34,817 nt of DNA from Candidatus Dojkabacteria bacterium (lineage in GTDB: Bacteria > Patescibacteriota > Dojkabacteria > B142 > JAFGMG01). The notes below the pieces were generated by a model. It was not told the origin of the DNA. It was given only the letters and a program-made list of their open reading frames with translations, and did not search any database. The stretch's first letter is position 1, and each line of letters starts with the position of its first letter. Shown here in pieces: positions 7,931 through 17,810 of this stretch. Location of the stretch: the NCBI GenBank assembly GCA_016927655.1, contig JAFGMG010000001.1:1-34817 (forward strand), given 5' to 3'. A program made the position numbers and the translations under genes.

Positions 7931-9550
7931 TTAACCAAAATCCTGAATAGCTCTCCTAATTTCCACAGACAGCGAATCTGGTTTATCTGTCTCTCCAGAA
8001 ATATAATTAGCTAGTGAATTTGGGTTCAATTCTCCTCTATCATTTAAACCTCCATAGGCATTTAGTGTTTCCCACATAAGCCACGAGAATTGCTTTTCTC
8101 GTTCAAAGTTAAAAGGAATATATGGATCATCCAACTTGTACTGAATTTCACTCCCAGAGATATCCTGCTTTGCCTGCCTAGTACGGAAGATCCTTCGGAC
8201 CTTGTCTCTAAAGCTCACCCACGCTGTTGCTACAGTGTCAATATCCTCCTTTTCCTCAGGATCAGATATATCTGATTGCCGAACCCTTTCGTATGCACAA
8301 TAGGCCACCAATAAGGGCCTAATCAATCCGAAAGCATTTTTCAGAGCCTCTACCCCCATATAATCACAAGCATTTAACTGCAATAGTCCTTTGTTTGAAT
8401 CTTTTCCTAATCCCTCCATATTCTCCTGATCAGCTCTTTGTATTCCTATATATTTAGTGGTCCCCGACCCCATAAGATATAACTTCTTACTTGGTTCGAA
8501 TTTATAACGTCCTGTAGCCTCCTCGATAATCTGAGGTAAACCAGCAGCAGTAAGTCCATGGCCTACCAAACCAGATGCATATAAAGCTTGTCCCAGTAGG
8601 TTCTGATCTTGCGTCGGGCTTCCGGCACTGCCAAATTCTTCAACATAGGGTAAACCGTTTTTGCTATCTGTCAAAGTCATATGCATTCCTATTCCAGCAA
8701 CTGCTAAGACTTCCGGATCGGAAGGCAAAAAGCCAAGATCAGTCAGCAAACCGACTTCCCAAGAAGTAAAAACTCCTGTTTCATCTGGTCTTAATGCAAA
8801 TTCAGTCGATTGCGGAACATATTTACCATCCCTTGTGGTTGCACTAGTAATCCCATCGTCATGTGCATTGATCCCAAATCTCTTCAATGTCTTTGCTCGT
8901 TGACTATAGGCGACCTTATTCTGCAATAAGGCCTCTCTCTGTTCTTTGAAAGCTTCTTTTGCAAAACCTGATCTTCCGGAAACTTCTTTTAGTTCTTTAT
9001 ATTCAGTAATTTCTTGCGCTGTCATTTTTACAGAATCATAAGGCACCTCAAGCTCAATCCCCATCGTTGGTTTTATGCTATTGAATCGTGGGTATTCTCC
9101 AGACTCAGAAAGCTTTTCCATTACCTTGTCAGAAATAGTGGCTCTCTTTTCTCTCCATCCCTCAAAACTGAAATTATTTTTGATTTCTTCAGCAAGGAGC
9201 AGGGAAAGTAGACCCACGCCGCTAAACGCTCTTAGATAATCTTCCCTCTTATCCTTTTCTGTATTCCTTATTCCATATAAGTGCAACATCATCTCAATTG
9301 TAGCTAATTCATAGGTAAATGAATCCCCATACAATTTCGGTAATTGAACGATATCAGCCTCTAAATCATCAATTCTTGATGCATTTTCAATCCTGTCAAT
9401 AATACCCGGGAGTTTACTTTCTAGCTCAACGACTGGGTCAGATACCTCCCACCAATCTATACCACTTGGTTTTTCACTAGGGAATAACTCATCCCAAAGT
9501 CCATACAACCTACCAATGGTTCCTTCTTCTGCTCTTACTTCTGGAAGCAT
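7931..9550 (-). CDS. hypothetical protein, possible amidoligase/glutamine-synthetase-fold (COOH-NH2 ligase) relative
   Basis: MGIELEVPY, QSTEFALRP, GIGMHMTLTD resemble GvEiEf / ElvSP / GlHvHv motifs. Confidence 0.4.
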   Translation of the reverse strand: MLPEVRAEEGTIGRLYGLWDELFPSEKPSGIDWWEVSDPVVELESKLPGIIDRIENASRIDDLEADIVQLPKLYGDSFTYELATIEMMLHLYGIRNTEKDKREDYLRAFSGVGLLSLLLAEEIKNNFSFEGWREKRATISDKVMEKLSESGEYPRFNSIKPTMGIELEVPYDSVKMTAQEITEYKELKEVSGRSGFAKEAFKEQREALLQNKVAYSQRAKTLKRFGINAHDDGITSATTRDGKYVPQSTEFALRPDETGVFTSWEVGLLTDLGFLPSDPEVLAVAGIGMHMTLTDSKNGLPYVEEFGSAGSPTQDQNLLGQALYASGLVGHGLTAAGLPQIIEEATGRYKFEPSKKLYLMGSGTTKYIGIQRADQENMEGLGKDSNKGLLQLNACDYMGVEALKNAFGLIRPLLVAYCAYERVRQSDISDPEEKEDIDTVATAWVSFRDKVRRIFRTRQAKQDISGSEIQYKLDDPYIPFNFEREKQFSWLMWETLNAYGGLNDRGELNPNSLANYISGETDKPDSLSVEIRRAIQDFG

Positions 9551-9580
9551 CTGTATTTTATTTATCTTAAATATAAATAA

Positions 9581-10048
9581 TTATTCGACGAAATATTTTC
9601 TCAGTTTTTCTGCATATGGCTTGCGTTCCTCCGGGAAAGCTACATAACTTTCTGCCATTCCTTCATGGAAATTATCACCTTCGAACCTTGGAATTATATG
9701 CATATGATAGTGGAATGCATGCTGATCACTTGCTGGTTCATTGTTTTGTCTTATCATTATTCCTCCACAGTTCCGAATCTCTTTCATTGCTATTGCGACT
9801 TTTTTGGCAACTTGCATGATACGATTTGCCTCTTTTTCCGATAGATCATAAAGATTTTCGTAGTGTTTGAGAGGAAATACGATCACATGCCCTTCATTTC
9901 CTTTGATGAACTTTGAGTTCACAACTGCCATCACAAGATCGTCGCGGTAGAAAATATCGTCCTGCTTCATCATGGTATCTTCATTTTCAATACCATCCAC
10001 CGCAAGACAAATTGGACATTTATAGTTTTTCGGAGCGTGGTTGTGCAT
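9581..10048 (-). CDS. HIT family (histidine triad) hydrolase
   Basis: HAFHYHMHIIPR triad, CPIC zinc-type N-terminus; start set to MHNHAPKNYKCPIC rather than the longer ORF start. Confidence 0.92.
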   Translation of the reverse strand: MHNHAPKNYKCPICLAVDGIENEDTMMKQDDIFYRDDLVMAVVNSKFIKGNEGHVIVFPLKHYENLYDLSEKEANRIMQVAKKVAIAMKEIRNCGGIMIRQNNEPASDQHAFHYHMHIIPRFEGDNFHEGMAESYVAFPEERKPYAEKLRKYFVE

Positions 10049-10068
10049 TATATCGATCTGAAGTCTGG

Positions 10069-10140
10069 AGCGGATAACGGGAATCGAACCCGTGTCTTCA
10101 GTTTGGAAAACTGACATAATAGCCGCTATACTATATCCGC
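10069..10140 (-). tRNA. tRNA-Gly(UCC)
   Basis: GCGGATA/TATCCGC acceptor, anticodon loop TTTCCAA, GGGTTCGAATCCC T-arm. Confidence 0.95.
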
Positions 10141-10196
10141 ATCTATTAGAGACATTCGCATTATACCAAAGATTGTTAATATAGTAGAATATTCTC

Positions 10197-11258
10197 ATGA
10201 AAAAGTTAGTCTGGACAATTGCATTATTAGTTACTCTTATCAATATTTCTCTTTCTGCGTACTTTTACATAAACCTCAAGACAGCAGCTTTAGAGACTGG
10301 GCAGCTTGAGCAGAGCCTCACAACCGACTCATTAGTCAATCTTGACTATCTGAGCCTTTCAAGCGTCCAAAAACAAGGCACTATGTTCATGGTTTCTATC
10401 CCTGATACAGTATTATCTGATAAATCTGTTCAATTTTTAAAATCGAATAAAATTTCCGGCGTGATTTTGATGCCGGACAATATTGAGAATGAAGCGCAAG
10501 TCAAACAATTGACATTAGATCTTAAAACTAAAGTTGACGATCGATTACTCATTGCGATCGATCAGGAAGGCGGCACAGTAGTTAGAATTCCCTGGGATAA
10601 ATATGCGAGAACTTCAGCAAGAACCCTGGGGAATGTAAATAAAACTCAAGATACCTACGAAATAGCCAAATACCGCGCTCAGCTTCTCAAAGACCTCGGA
10701 ATAAATCTGATCTTAGGTCCAGTTGCCGATGTAGCGGATTCAAACTCTTTTATGTATTCCAGAAGCTATTCAAATTCACCTCAAATAGTCGCCAGTCATG
10801 TTGAAGCAGAGATCAAAGCATATCATGAACTCGCACTACTCACAGCAGTCAAGCATTTTCCAGGACATGGAGATACCACCACAGACTCATACCAGGAATT
10901 CCCATATATCAGCAAATCTATCGAAGAACTCCAGGTCAACGAATTTATCCCTTTCCAAAAAGCAATTGAAATGCAAACAGACTTTGTAATGACGGGACAC
11001 ATTGTAAATAGTCAAATTGATTCGGCTCCTGCATCAATTTGCGAAAAATACGCTGCTATATTAGAGGAAGATCTTGGATTTGAGGGAATAATTATTACAG
11101 ATGATCTAAAAATGACTGGCGATATCGATGGAGGAATCAACTGGGGCATAAATCTCTTAATTGAAAACCAAAGTGCAATACAGAATAGATTATCACTGAT
11201 CGAACCAGAAGAAAAGTATGTCAAAAAAGTACTTGAACTCCGGTATGAAAAACTTTAG
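10197..11258 (+). CDS. glycoside hydrolase family 3 (NagZ-like) protein, membrane-anchored
   Basis: IDQEGGTVVRI, KHFPGHGDTTTDSY, ITDDLKMTGDI; N-terminal TM. Confidence 0.92.
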   Translation: MKKLVWTIALLVTLINISLSAYFYINLKTAALETGQLEQSLTTDSLVNLDYLSLSSVQKQGTMFMVSIPDTVLSDKSVQFLKSNKISGVILMPDNIENEAQVKQLTLDLKTKVDDRLLIAIDQEGGTVVRIPWDKYARTSARTLGNVNKTQDTYEIAKYRAQLLKDLGINLILGPVADVADSNSFMYSRSYSNSPQIVASHVEAEIKAYHELALLTAVKHFPGHGDTTTDSYQEFPYISKSIEELQVNEFIPFQKAIEMQTDFVMTGHIVNSQIDSAPASICEKYAAILEEDLGFEGIIITDDLKMTGDIDGGINWGINLLIENQSAIQNRLSLIEPEEKYVKKVLELRYEKL

Positions 11259-11304
11259 ACTTTAAAACTTCTAAGAAATTTAAATTTTTTATATATAAAT
11301 AACT

Positions 11305-12711
11305 ATGCAAAAATTTGATAAAAAAATACTAGATAATGTTTTTCATGCTTATGACGTCAGAGGAAAGGTTCCTGAAGAACTTGACGAAGAATTTTTCGAA
11401 GCACTTGGGAAAGCTTTTGTTAAATACCTTAACGCTAAAAAAATTGCAGTTGGCAGGGATATTAGAGAGACAGGTGTAGCCTTTCAGAAAGCATTTATCA
11501 AAGGTGCGACAAGCCTGGGCTGTGATGTAGTAGATGTTGGCGAGATTGCAACAGAAATGATTTACTTTGCAACAGGTAGTGACCTCAGTTTTGACGGTGG
11601 AGCAACAATCACGGCTTCACACAATCCTCCTGGATGGAATGGTTGCAAAATGGTAAGCAAAGGGGCTTCAGCGCTTAGCTCTGATAAAGGACTTCCAGAA
11701 ATTGAAAACTTGGTAATGGAAAATGAATTCGAAGAATCAGAAAAGCCTGGGACCGTAACTGAAGAAAACTTTTATCCTGCTTTCAAAGAAAAAGTTTTAA
11801 GCTTTTTCGAAGGAACTGAAATCAAACCTATGAAAATTGTTGTTGATGCGGGTAACGGAATTGGAGGGAAACTTTTTGATTATATTTTTGGTGATCTGAA
11901 CCTTGATGTGACGCGAATGTATTTCGAGCCAAACGGTAATTTCCCAAATCATATACCAAATCCAATTGAACTGGAAAATGTTCATGAAATCATGGCCAAA
12001 ACCCAAGAGCTGCAAGCTGACATAGGGATTGCAATAGATGGAGATGCCGATCGATCCTTCTTTGTAGACAACAAAGGAAGAAACCCAGATGGCGTTTACA
12101 TTGGATCCATTTTTGCAGAATATTTTCTAAAACGTAATCCAGGGGATACAGTGATTTTGGACCCTAGAGTAATTGGTCCAGTAGACGACGCTGTTGAGAA
12201 ATACGGTGGCACTGGTGTACGGTGCAAAGCCGGTCATTCATTTTTCAAACAGAAAATGAAGGAGGTCGATGCAATTTTTGGTTCTGAGAACAGTTCTCAC
12301 TTCTTTTTCAGAGATTTCTATCATGCAGATAGTGGAATGATAACTATTGCAATTATGCTTAAACTTCTTTCTGAAGGATTAGATTTTGATGAAAAATTGG
12401 ACGAGCTATATAAAAAATATCCAAAATCTGGAGAGGTAAATTACGAGGTCAACGATGTACATTCAACTATTAAAAAAGTAGAACAGTATTGCAGGGACAA
12501 ATATGAAAATCTAGCATTTGACTATATAGATGGAGTTTCGGCTGAGGCGAAAGACTGGAGATTCAATCTACGCCCATCGAATACACAGCCACTCATCAGG
12601 TTCAACCTCGAAGGTAAATCCAAGGATAAAGTTATTGAAAAATTTAGAGAGATTGAAAAAGTTATTGGGGGAAAAAGAGACAATATGCCTGTCCTGAAAG
12701 AATTGCAGTAA
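11305..12711 (+). CDS. phosphomannomutase/phosphoglucomutase
   Basis: TITASHNPPGWNG phosphoserine motif, DGDADR metal motif, RPSNTQP. Confidence 0.96.
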   Translation: MQKFDKKILDNVFHAYDVRGKVPEELDEEFFEALGKAFVKYLNAKKIAVGRDIRETGVAFQKAFIKGATSLGCDVVDVGEIATEMIYFATGSDLSFDGGATITASHNPPGWNGCKMVSKGASALSSDKGLPEIENLVMENEFEESEKPGTVTEENFYPAFKEKVLSFFEGTEIKPMKIVVDAGNGIGGKLFDYIFGDLNLDVTRMYFEPNGNFPNHIPNPIELENVHEIMAKTQELQADIGIAIDGDADRSFFVDNKGRNPDGVYIGSIFAEYFLKRNPGDTVILDPRVIGPVDDAVEKYGGTGVRCKAGHSFFKQKMKEVDAIFGSENSSHFFFRDFYHADSGMITIAIMLKLLSEGLDFDEKLDELYKKYPKSGEVNYEVNDVHSTIKKVEQYCRDKYENLAFDYIDGVSAEAKDWRFNLRPSNTQPLIRFNLEGKSKDKVIEKFREIEKVIGGKRDNMPVLKELQ

Positions 12712-12722
12712 AAATGACCAAC

Positions 12723-14636
12723 TTAAAGGCTCGAGACTTTTTTCACTTTTTCTTTAGTCTTTATCGTATCAGCGAGTTTTGTGCCAATCCCCGTTGCTCC
12801 CATTTTTATAACTTCTTTTATATCAAAATCTTTTTCCAATGCGTTTCCAATTACATATGTGTCAGCTTTATGATCAGATGCTGTTTTCAAACTTGCTTTG
12901 AGTATTTCCTTTATACCTTCAATTGGTGTCTCGCCTGATTTGTAAAAACCAATAGTATTTTCAACAATTTGATCCAAGTTATAAATCAATCCATCTGTAC
13001 TTGCTTCAATAATATCCCCGACAACCATAGCGCTAGCAGCATTATCTATTACTGCTAAAATTTTGAGTGTTGAGGAACGGCGAAGTTTCGCAAGTGCAAT
13101 TTTTTTCTTGATTTCCATGTATTCCTTTTCATTTCTGATTCCTGTAACAGCAATCCATAAATTCTTCATATGCTTTTTATTTCTCACTTTTCTAACAGCC
13201 TCCAGTTCAATTTCCAGAGAAGAAGCATTAGTATTCAGCTGATAAACAACATTTTCGTGCGAATGAGACAACACATCTTCCAGGTATCGGATTAATTTTT
13301 CAGAGACTCCAGCGTTTTTATCTGATAAACTCTGCCCCGCAAAAAAATCCTTTCCGCTTCGATTAATTAAAAGATCAAGATTTTTGTGATATCTGACATA
13401 ATCAGGTAAATTCCAGTCAGTCCCGGCAACTTCAATGATTGTCTTTATTTCTTTTTCGGTATCGATTTTTGTAATATCAATTTCAGGCAGTTCGGATTCA
13501 TTGACCTCATCAGCATCATCGATAGTAGATGCCTGATCAACCTCAGCTTCCTCACCTAACTCTTCAACCATTTGCGGCTCTTCATTGATTTCCAATTGTT
13601 CTGGCGCTGCTTCTTCAATCTCGCTTTCGATTTTCTTTTTCAGGTCGTCAAGGTGACTACCAGATTCCGAGAGTGCAGTAACTATTTCAATCTCTCGGAC
13701 CTCTATTAATAATATCTTTCCAAGCTCAAGCTGAAAAACTGCCTCAAAAGGATAATCAATTATTTTTTTTAGCAGTTTTGTGTATTCGATTACATGCTGG
13801 ATATTTTTATCAGACAGTTTTTGTCTGGATTTCCATACATTAGAAATTTTTAGCTTATTCTCCTGATAATTTCTCTTTGTGAGCTTATAAACAGCCATCC
13901 AGCTTTGCTCTACAACACTTTTCTCTAGTATTTCCTCATTTTCAATATTGCAGACATATCTGTCACCAACCAGCTCTCCTCGCAAAAATGGCTCAACTGT
14001 GCCTAAAATTGCATTTATTTCAATTTGATTTGACTGCAGAAGAGGATTTTTTGTTGTAACCACAGCAGATATTTCCGCAATTGGCGATTTCATAATCAAC
14101 AAGCCCATACTCAGAGGACCTTCATACTGTATTCTTTCCCAGTAAATTAGTGATTTTTCCGAAAATATACTTGCCCAATTGGATTTGATATCATTCAAAA
14201 AATCCTCGAATCCAAAAGAGAAACTGCTCTCTATTCCTTTGATCTCCATAGAAGCCTCAAGGTGTGAATTGACAGGTGAAGGAAAAATTCTCAAGGGAGC
14301 CTGCCCAAGCCCGGCAAGTTTTCTGTAATACATTTTTAATTCACTTCTAATGCTGTTTGGAATTGGAGCATCTACAATCTGCCTTTGTATTCTTTTCGCA
14401 ATTCTTGCAGCTGAATCCTGAGATGTTTCCATTCTTGCCAATTGCTCAAGAATTCTATCAACAAGATCGTTTTCAATTAGAAACGTATCAAAAGCCTGGG
14501 TAGTTAGAACAAAAACCTGGGGGATACTTATCATTCCGTCCATCAATCGTTTATACTCCAGTACTCTCATTCCAATAATATCAGCTAAATCTGATGTCAC
14601 ACTTTCCAAGCTGTAAATGTTTTTTGTATCTTTCAT
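12723..14636 (-). CDS. PEP synthase/PPDK-like protein, degenerate, appears to lack the phosphohistidine domain
   Basis: N-terminal PPDK_N-like pattern (IPQVFVLTTQAFDTFL...GELVGDRYV...AVFQLELGKILLIEVREIE), acidic linker, C-terminal PEP-utilising-barrel-like pattern (LEIELEAVRKVRNKKHMKNLWIAVTGIRNEKEY). Confidence 0.65.
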   Translation of the reverse strand: MKDTKNIYSLESVTSDLADIIGMRVLEYKRLMDGMISIPQVFVLTTQAFDTFLIENDLVDRILEQLARMETSQDSAARIAKRIQRQIVDAPIPNSIRSELKMYYRKLAGLGQAPLRIFPSPVNSHLEASMEIKGIESSFSFGFEDFLNDIKSNWASIFSEKSLIYWERIQYEGPLSMGLLIMKSPIAEISAVVTTKNPLLQSNQIEINAILGTVEPFLRGELVGDRYVCNIENEEILEKSVVEQSWMAVYKLTKRNYQENKLKISNVWKSRQKLSDKNIQHVIEYTKLLKKIIDYPFEAVFQLELGKILLIEVREIEIVTALSESGSHLDDLKKKIESEIEEAAPEQLEINEEPQMVEELGEEAEVDQASTIDDADEVNESELPEIDITKIDTEKEIKTIIEVAGTDWNLPDYVRYHKNLDLLINRSGKDFFAGQSLSDKNAGVSEKLIRYLEDVLSHSHENVVYQLNTNASSLEIELEAVRKVRNKKHMKNLWIAVTGIRNEKEYMEIKKKIALAKLRRSSTLKILAVIDNAASAMVVGDIIEASTDGLIYNLDQIVENTIGFYKSGETPIEGIKEILKASLKTASDHKADTYVIGNALEKDFDIKEVIKMGATGIGTKLADTIKTKEKVKKVSSL

Positions 14637-14664
14637 CTGGCAGTTTTAATTCCTTTTCATTTTA

Positions 14665-16299
14665 TTATAGGACAATTCTTTTTCGCGGTCGAGAGTAAAG
14701 TTTTGAAATGACTAGACTCATCAAAAAGACTGTAAAAGCAATAAGTCCAAAAACTGACAATTCATTTCCCATATCAATCAATATACTGCACCTTTCCAAA
14801 TTATCAACACGCATGTCTTTACTAAATTTTTCATTTCCAATCGAATACACAAGATCAAATCCTTCTAGATATTCCTTCTTTGCAAATTCATATTCGGCGC
14901 TTTTACCTGGCAATACACCTTCTGTCAAACCTCTGTCTGAATCAATTTTCAATATCTGATCTGAATTATTTTCAATATTTACAATTAGATTTTTTTCTTC
15001 ACAATTTAGGCTTCCCGGATTTATGCTTATATTTGCTTCTTCATCTATACCTAATAGAAATTCGGCAATATTTGCGATTTGATATTTCGGCATATCCAAA
15101 TCCAGAATTTTTAGACTATCTGAACTGTCTATGTTTATTATCTTTATACGATCAGTATTTATAGTACGATATACCGCCATATCTTTTACTATAAAGTTAT
15201 TTGGATCTATCCCAACAATTTGATCTCCATCTGCAATTTCAACCCAGCAGACAGGACTCAGTTCATCAGAAGCGGAGTCCATCAAATTCAGTCCAAGAAC
15301 AACCCTTGCCTTGAGGTTATTTTTATTCAATATATCACTAAAAACCGCACAGAGATTTCTATTATCTCCAATCAAAGGACTACTTTTCAAACTCTGAACA
15401 TTCTGATGTTCTTGAAACTCGTAATTTTGCTTTAGAAATTCAAGGATGTCTAATACTTTCTCGTCAAAGCTTTCCTTTTTAGACTTAAAGCTTACATTTA
15501 TACCAAATGATTCAGGCTCTTTCTCAAAGGCCCTGCTTTTTTCAATATTTCTAATATCAAGGATTAGTTTCCCCTTAAATACTATCTCGGCAGTATCATC
15601 CAGCAGAAAAAAGCTATTCCCGGATTCATCAAAATAAATCCTATTTAACCCAGTATAGCTTTCTAATTTAATCTGCTGCCGGTCATCAATGATAAAAAAC
15701 GGAAAATACTTTTCATTTTGATCAGCTTTAACCTGGAATTTTGCGAAAAATGACAAATAAGTAAAATCCCCCCAAAGAACGTATAAATTTTCATTCTCAT
15801 TAAACTCTGCTGATTTATAAACTGGTTCAGCCCAATTCTGCGGGTATTTGATTAGTCTTTGGAATTGCTCAATCTGGATTTCAGTATCAAGTCTGGGGAT
15901 TTCTATACTTTTGTATGAATCATTTTGCTTGATTAAACTAGGGGCAGATAATTTGAAACTGAATTCTACCTCATCTCCGGGTGCTATCGGTGCCTGAGCA
16001 AAATCAACCACAATTTTCTGCCCATCAACAATAGGAATTCCCTTTCCCGTAGAATTAACAATAGAGAAACCTTCCAGCCCTGGACTAAATTCGAAATTCT
16101 GCAGAAACTCACTCTTGTAATTGTTTTGGAGAGTAAATCTGTAATCAATATAACTGGAAGAATCTGATAGCTGGACAATTTGCACTATCGATAATCCGAC
16201 ATCCTCACCCTTTTCTTCAGCTGCAATTTCTACTACGAAGTATGTCCCAATTAGAATAGAAAAAATAATTCCTAATGAGACTTTAAGAATAGTTCGCAT
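14665..16299 (-). CDS. membrane-anchored transglutaminase-like domain protein
   Basis: Signal peptide, C-terminal TM, NLCAVFSDILNKNNLKARVVLGL...VCWVEIADGDQIVGIDPNNF; overlaps gltX 3' end by 17 bp. Confidence 0.6.
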   Translation of the reverse strand: MRTILKVSLGIIFSILIGTYFVVEIAAEEKGEDVGLSIVQIVQLSDSSSYIDYRFTLQNNYKSEFLQNFEFSPGLEGFSIVNSTGKGIPIVDGQKIVVDFAQAPIAPGDEVEFSFKLSAPSLIKQNDSYKSIEIPRLDTEIQIEQFQRLIKYPQNWAEPVYKSAEFNENENLYVLWGDFTYLSFFAKFQVKADQNEKYFPFFIIDDRQQIKLESYTGLNRIYFDESGNSFFLLDDTAEIVFKGKLILDIRNIEKSRAFEKEPESFGINVSFKSKKESFDEKVLDILEFLKQNYEFQEHQNVQSLKSSPLIGDNRNLCAVFSDILNKNNLKARVVLGLNLMDSASDELSPVCWVEIADGDQIVGIDPNNFIVKDMAVYRTINTDRIKIINIDSSDSLKILDLDMPKYQIANIAEFLLGIDEEANISINPGSLNCEEKNLIVNIENNSDQILKIDSDRGLTEGVLPGKSAEYEFAKKEYLEGFDLVYSIGNEKFSKDMRVDNLERCSILIDMGNELSVFGLIAFTVFLMSLVISKLYSRPRKRIVL

Positions 16300-17776
16300 T
16301 TTGCAGCCTTCTTAATATTTCATCTTTACCTAGAATCTTGAGTGCCTCAAAAAGTGGAGGAGAAAAAGGGCTGCCGACTATAGCAATTCTTAGCACCATA
16401 AATGGGTCACCTGTTTTTAATCCATGTTTTTCTGCTATTTTTTTCATTCCCTCAACCCATTCTTCTTGCGCCCATTCTTTCGAATTTTCATCTAAACTTT
16501 TATGAAATTCAAGAACGTCTTCACCGATCCTACTTAACTTCTCTGCAAATTTTTCAACTTGCTTTATTTTCCAATTAATGTCTTTCCGCGCTTTATAGAA
16601 AAATTGGATTCCCTCCACCACCTCCAGAAGAGTTTTTGCACGATCCTTCACGAGTTCTAGTTTTGCTGGAAGAGCATTATCTCTACCTACAAAGTCTTTC
16701 AGCTCGTTTTCAATTTCTGCATATTTCTCCAGCCAATTCTCTAAAACTATTTCCAGTTCCTCCGGATTCATCGTAGAAATGTATTTTTGATTAAACCAGA
16801 GCAGCTTATTCCTATCGAAAACAGCATTCGTCTTCTGGCGGTCTTCTAGTTTATACATGTTAATAAATTCTTCGTGCGAAAATATCTCACGCTCTTTTTC
16901 ACCATGGATTCTCTCAATCGGCGCTGCCCATCCAAGAAGCATAAGAAAATTTTTGATAGCATCAACCAGATATCCCTCAACTAGAAACTGCCTTGTATTG
17001 ACATTCCCTTTCCTCTTTGAAAGCTTTCCTCCATCCGGATCAAGCACAAGTGAGCCATGAGCAAATATCGGTACATCATAGTCTAGATATTTATAAAGAA
17101 GCATCTGCTTTGGAGTACTGGGCAGCCATTCATATGCCCGCGTAATATGAGAAATATTCATTACATGATCGTCAATTACAACCGCAAGGTGATAGGTCGG
17201 GAATCCATCAGACTTTATAAGCACCTGATCATCAATATCATCTGTGTTCCATTCGACATGCCCCAGAATAGCATCATCTACTGCCACAATTTCATTTTCC
17301 GGGACTTTCAACCTGATTACATATTTTTCACCTTTTAAAATTCTCGCCTCAACCTCACTTTTAGAAAGATTTCTATGCGGCGATCTGAAGGCTTTATTTT
17401 TGTATTCAGGTTTTTTTTTCAATTCTTCAAGCTCATTGGAGCTTAAAAAGCAATAGTATGCATTCCCCTTTTTTACAAGCTCCTCTGCTGCAGTTTTGTA
17501 AATTCCGCTTTTCATTCTTTCTGATTGGATGTACGGAGCGTATTTACCTCCCTCTCTTGGACCCTCGTCCGGAGTAAGTCCAAACTCATCAAGCATAGCA
17601 TATAGCTCTTCAACTGCACCCTCCACATAACGCTTCCGGTCAGTGTCCTCAATTCGCAATATGAAATCCCCATCATTAGCTTTTGCAAGTGCGTGCGCAA
17701 AAAAGACATTATGCATACTCCCGATATGAACAAACCCTGTTGGGCTAGGTGCGAAACGTGTCCGGACATTTTTCAT
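16283..17776 (-). CDS. gltX: glutamyl-tRNA synthetase
   Basis: RFAPSPTGFVHIGSMHNVFFA and KLSKRKG motifs. Confidence 0.97.
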   Translation of the reverse strand: MKNVRTRFAPSPTGFVHIGSMHNVFFAHALAKANDGDFILRIEDTDRKRYVEGAVEELYAMLDEFGLTPDEGPREGGKYAPYIQSERMKSGIYKTAAEELVKKGNAYYCFLSSNELEELKKKPEYKNKAFRSPHRNLSKSEVEARILKGEKYVIRLKVPENEIVAVDDAILGHVEWNTDDIDDQVLIKSDGFPTYHLAVVIDDHVMNISHITRAYEWLPSTPKQMLLYKYLDYDVPIFAHGSLVLDPDGGKLSKRKGNVNTRQFLVEGYLVDAIKNFLMLLGWAAPIERIHGEKEREIFSHEEFINMYKLEDRQKTNAVFDRNKLLWFNQKYISTMNPEELEIVLENWLEKYAEIENELKDFVGRDNALPAKLELVKDRAKTLLEVVEGIQFFYKARKDINWKIKQVEKFAEKLSRIGEDVLEFHKSLDENSKEWAQEEWVEGMKKIAEKHGLKTGDPFMVLRIAIVGSPFSPPLFEALKILGKDEILRRLQNANYS

Positions 17777-17810
17777 GATTTTGTATTAAGAACTATTACT
17801 AGACACTAAT

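Noticed and set aside
10049-10243. N-terminal 65-aa extension of the HIT ORF in the track
   Set aside because: It runs through tRNA-Gly(UCC); the HIT family N-terminus (CPIC) follows an internal ATG at 10048.
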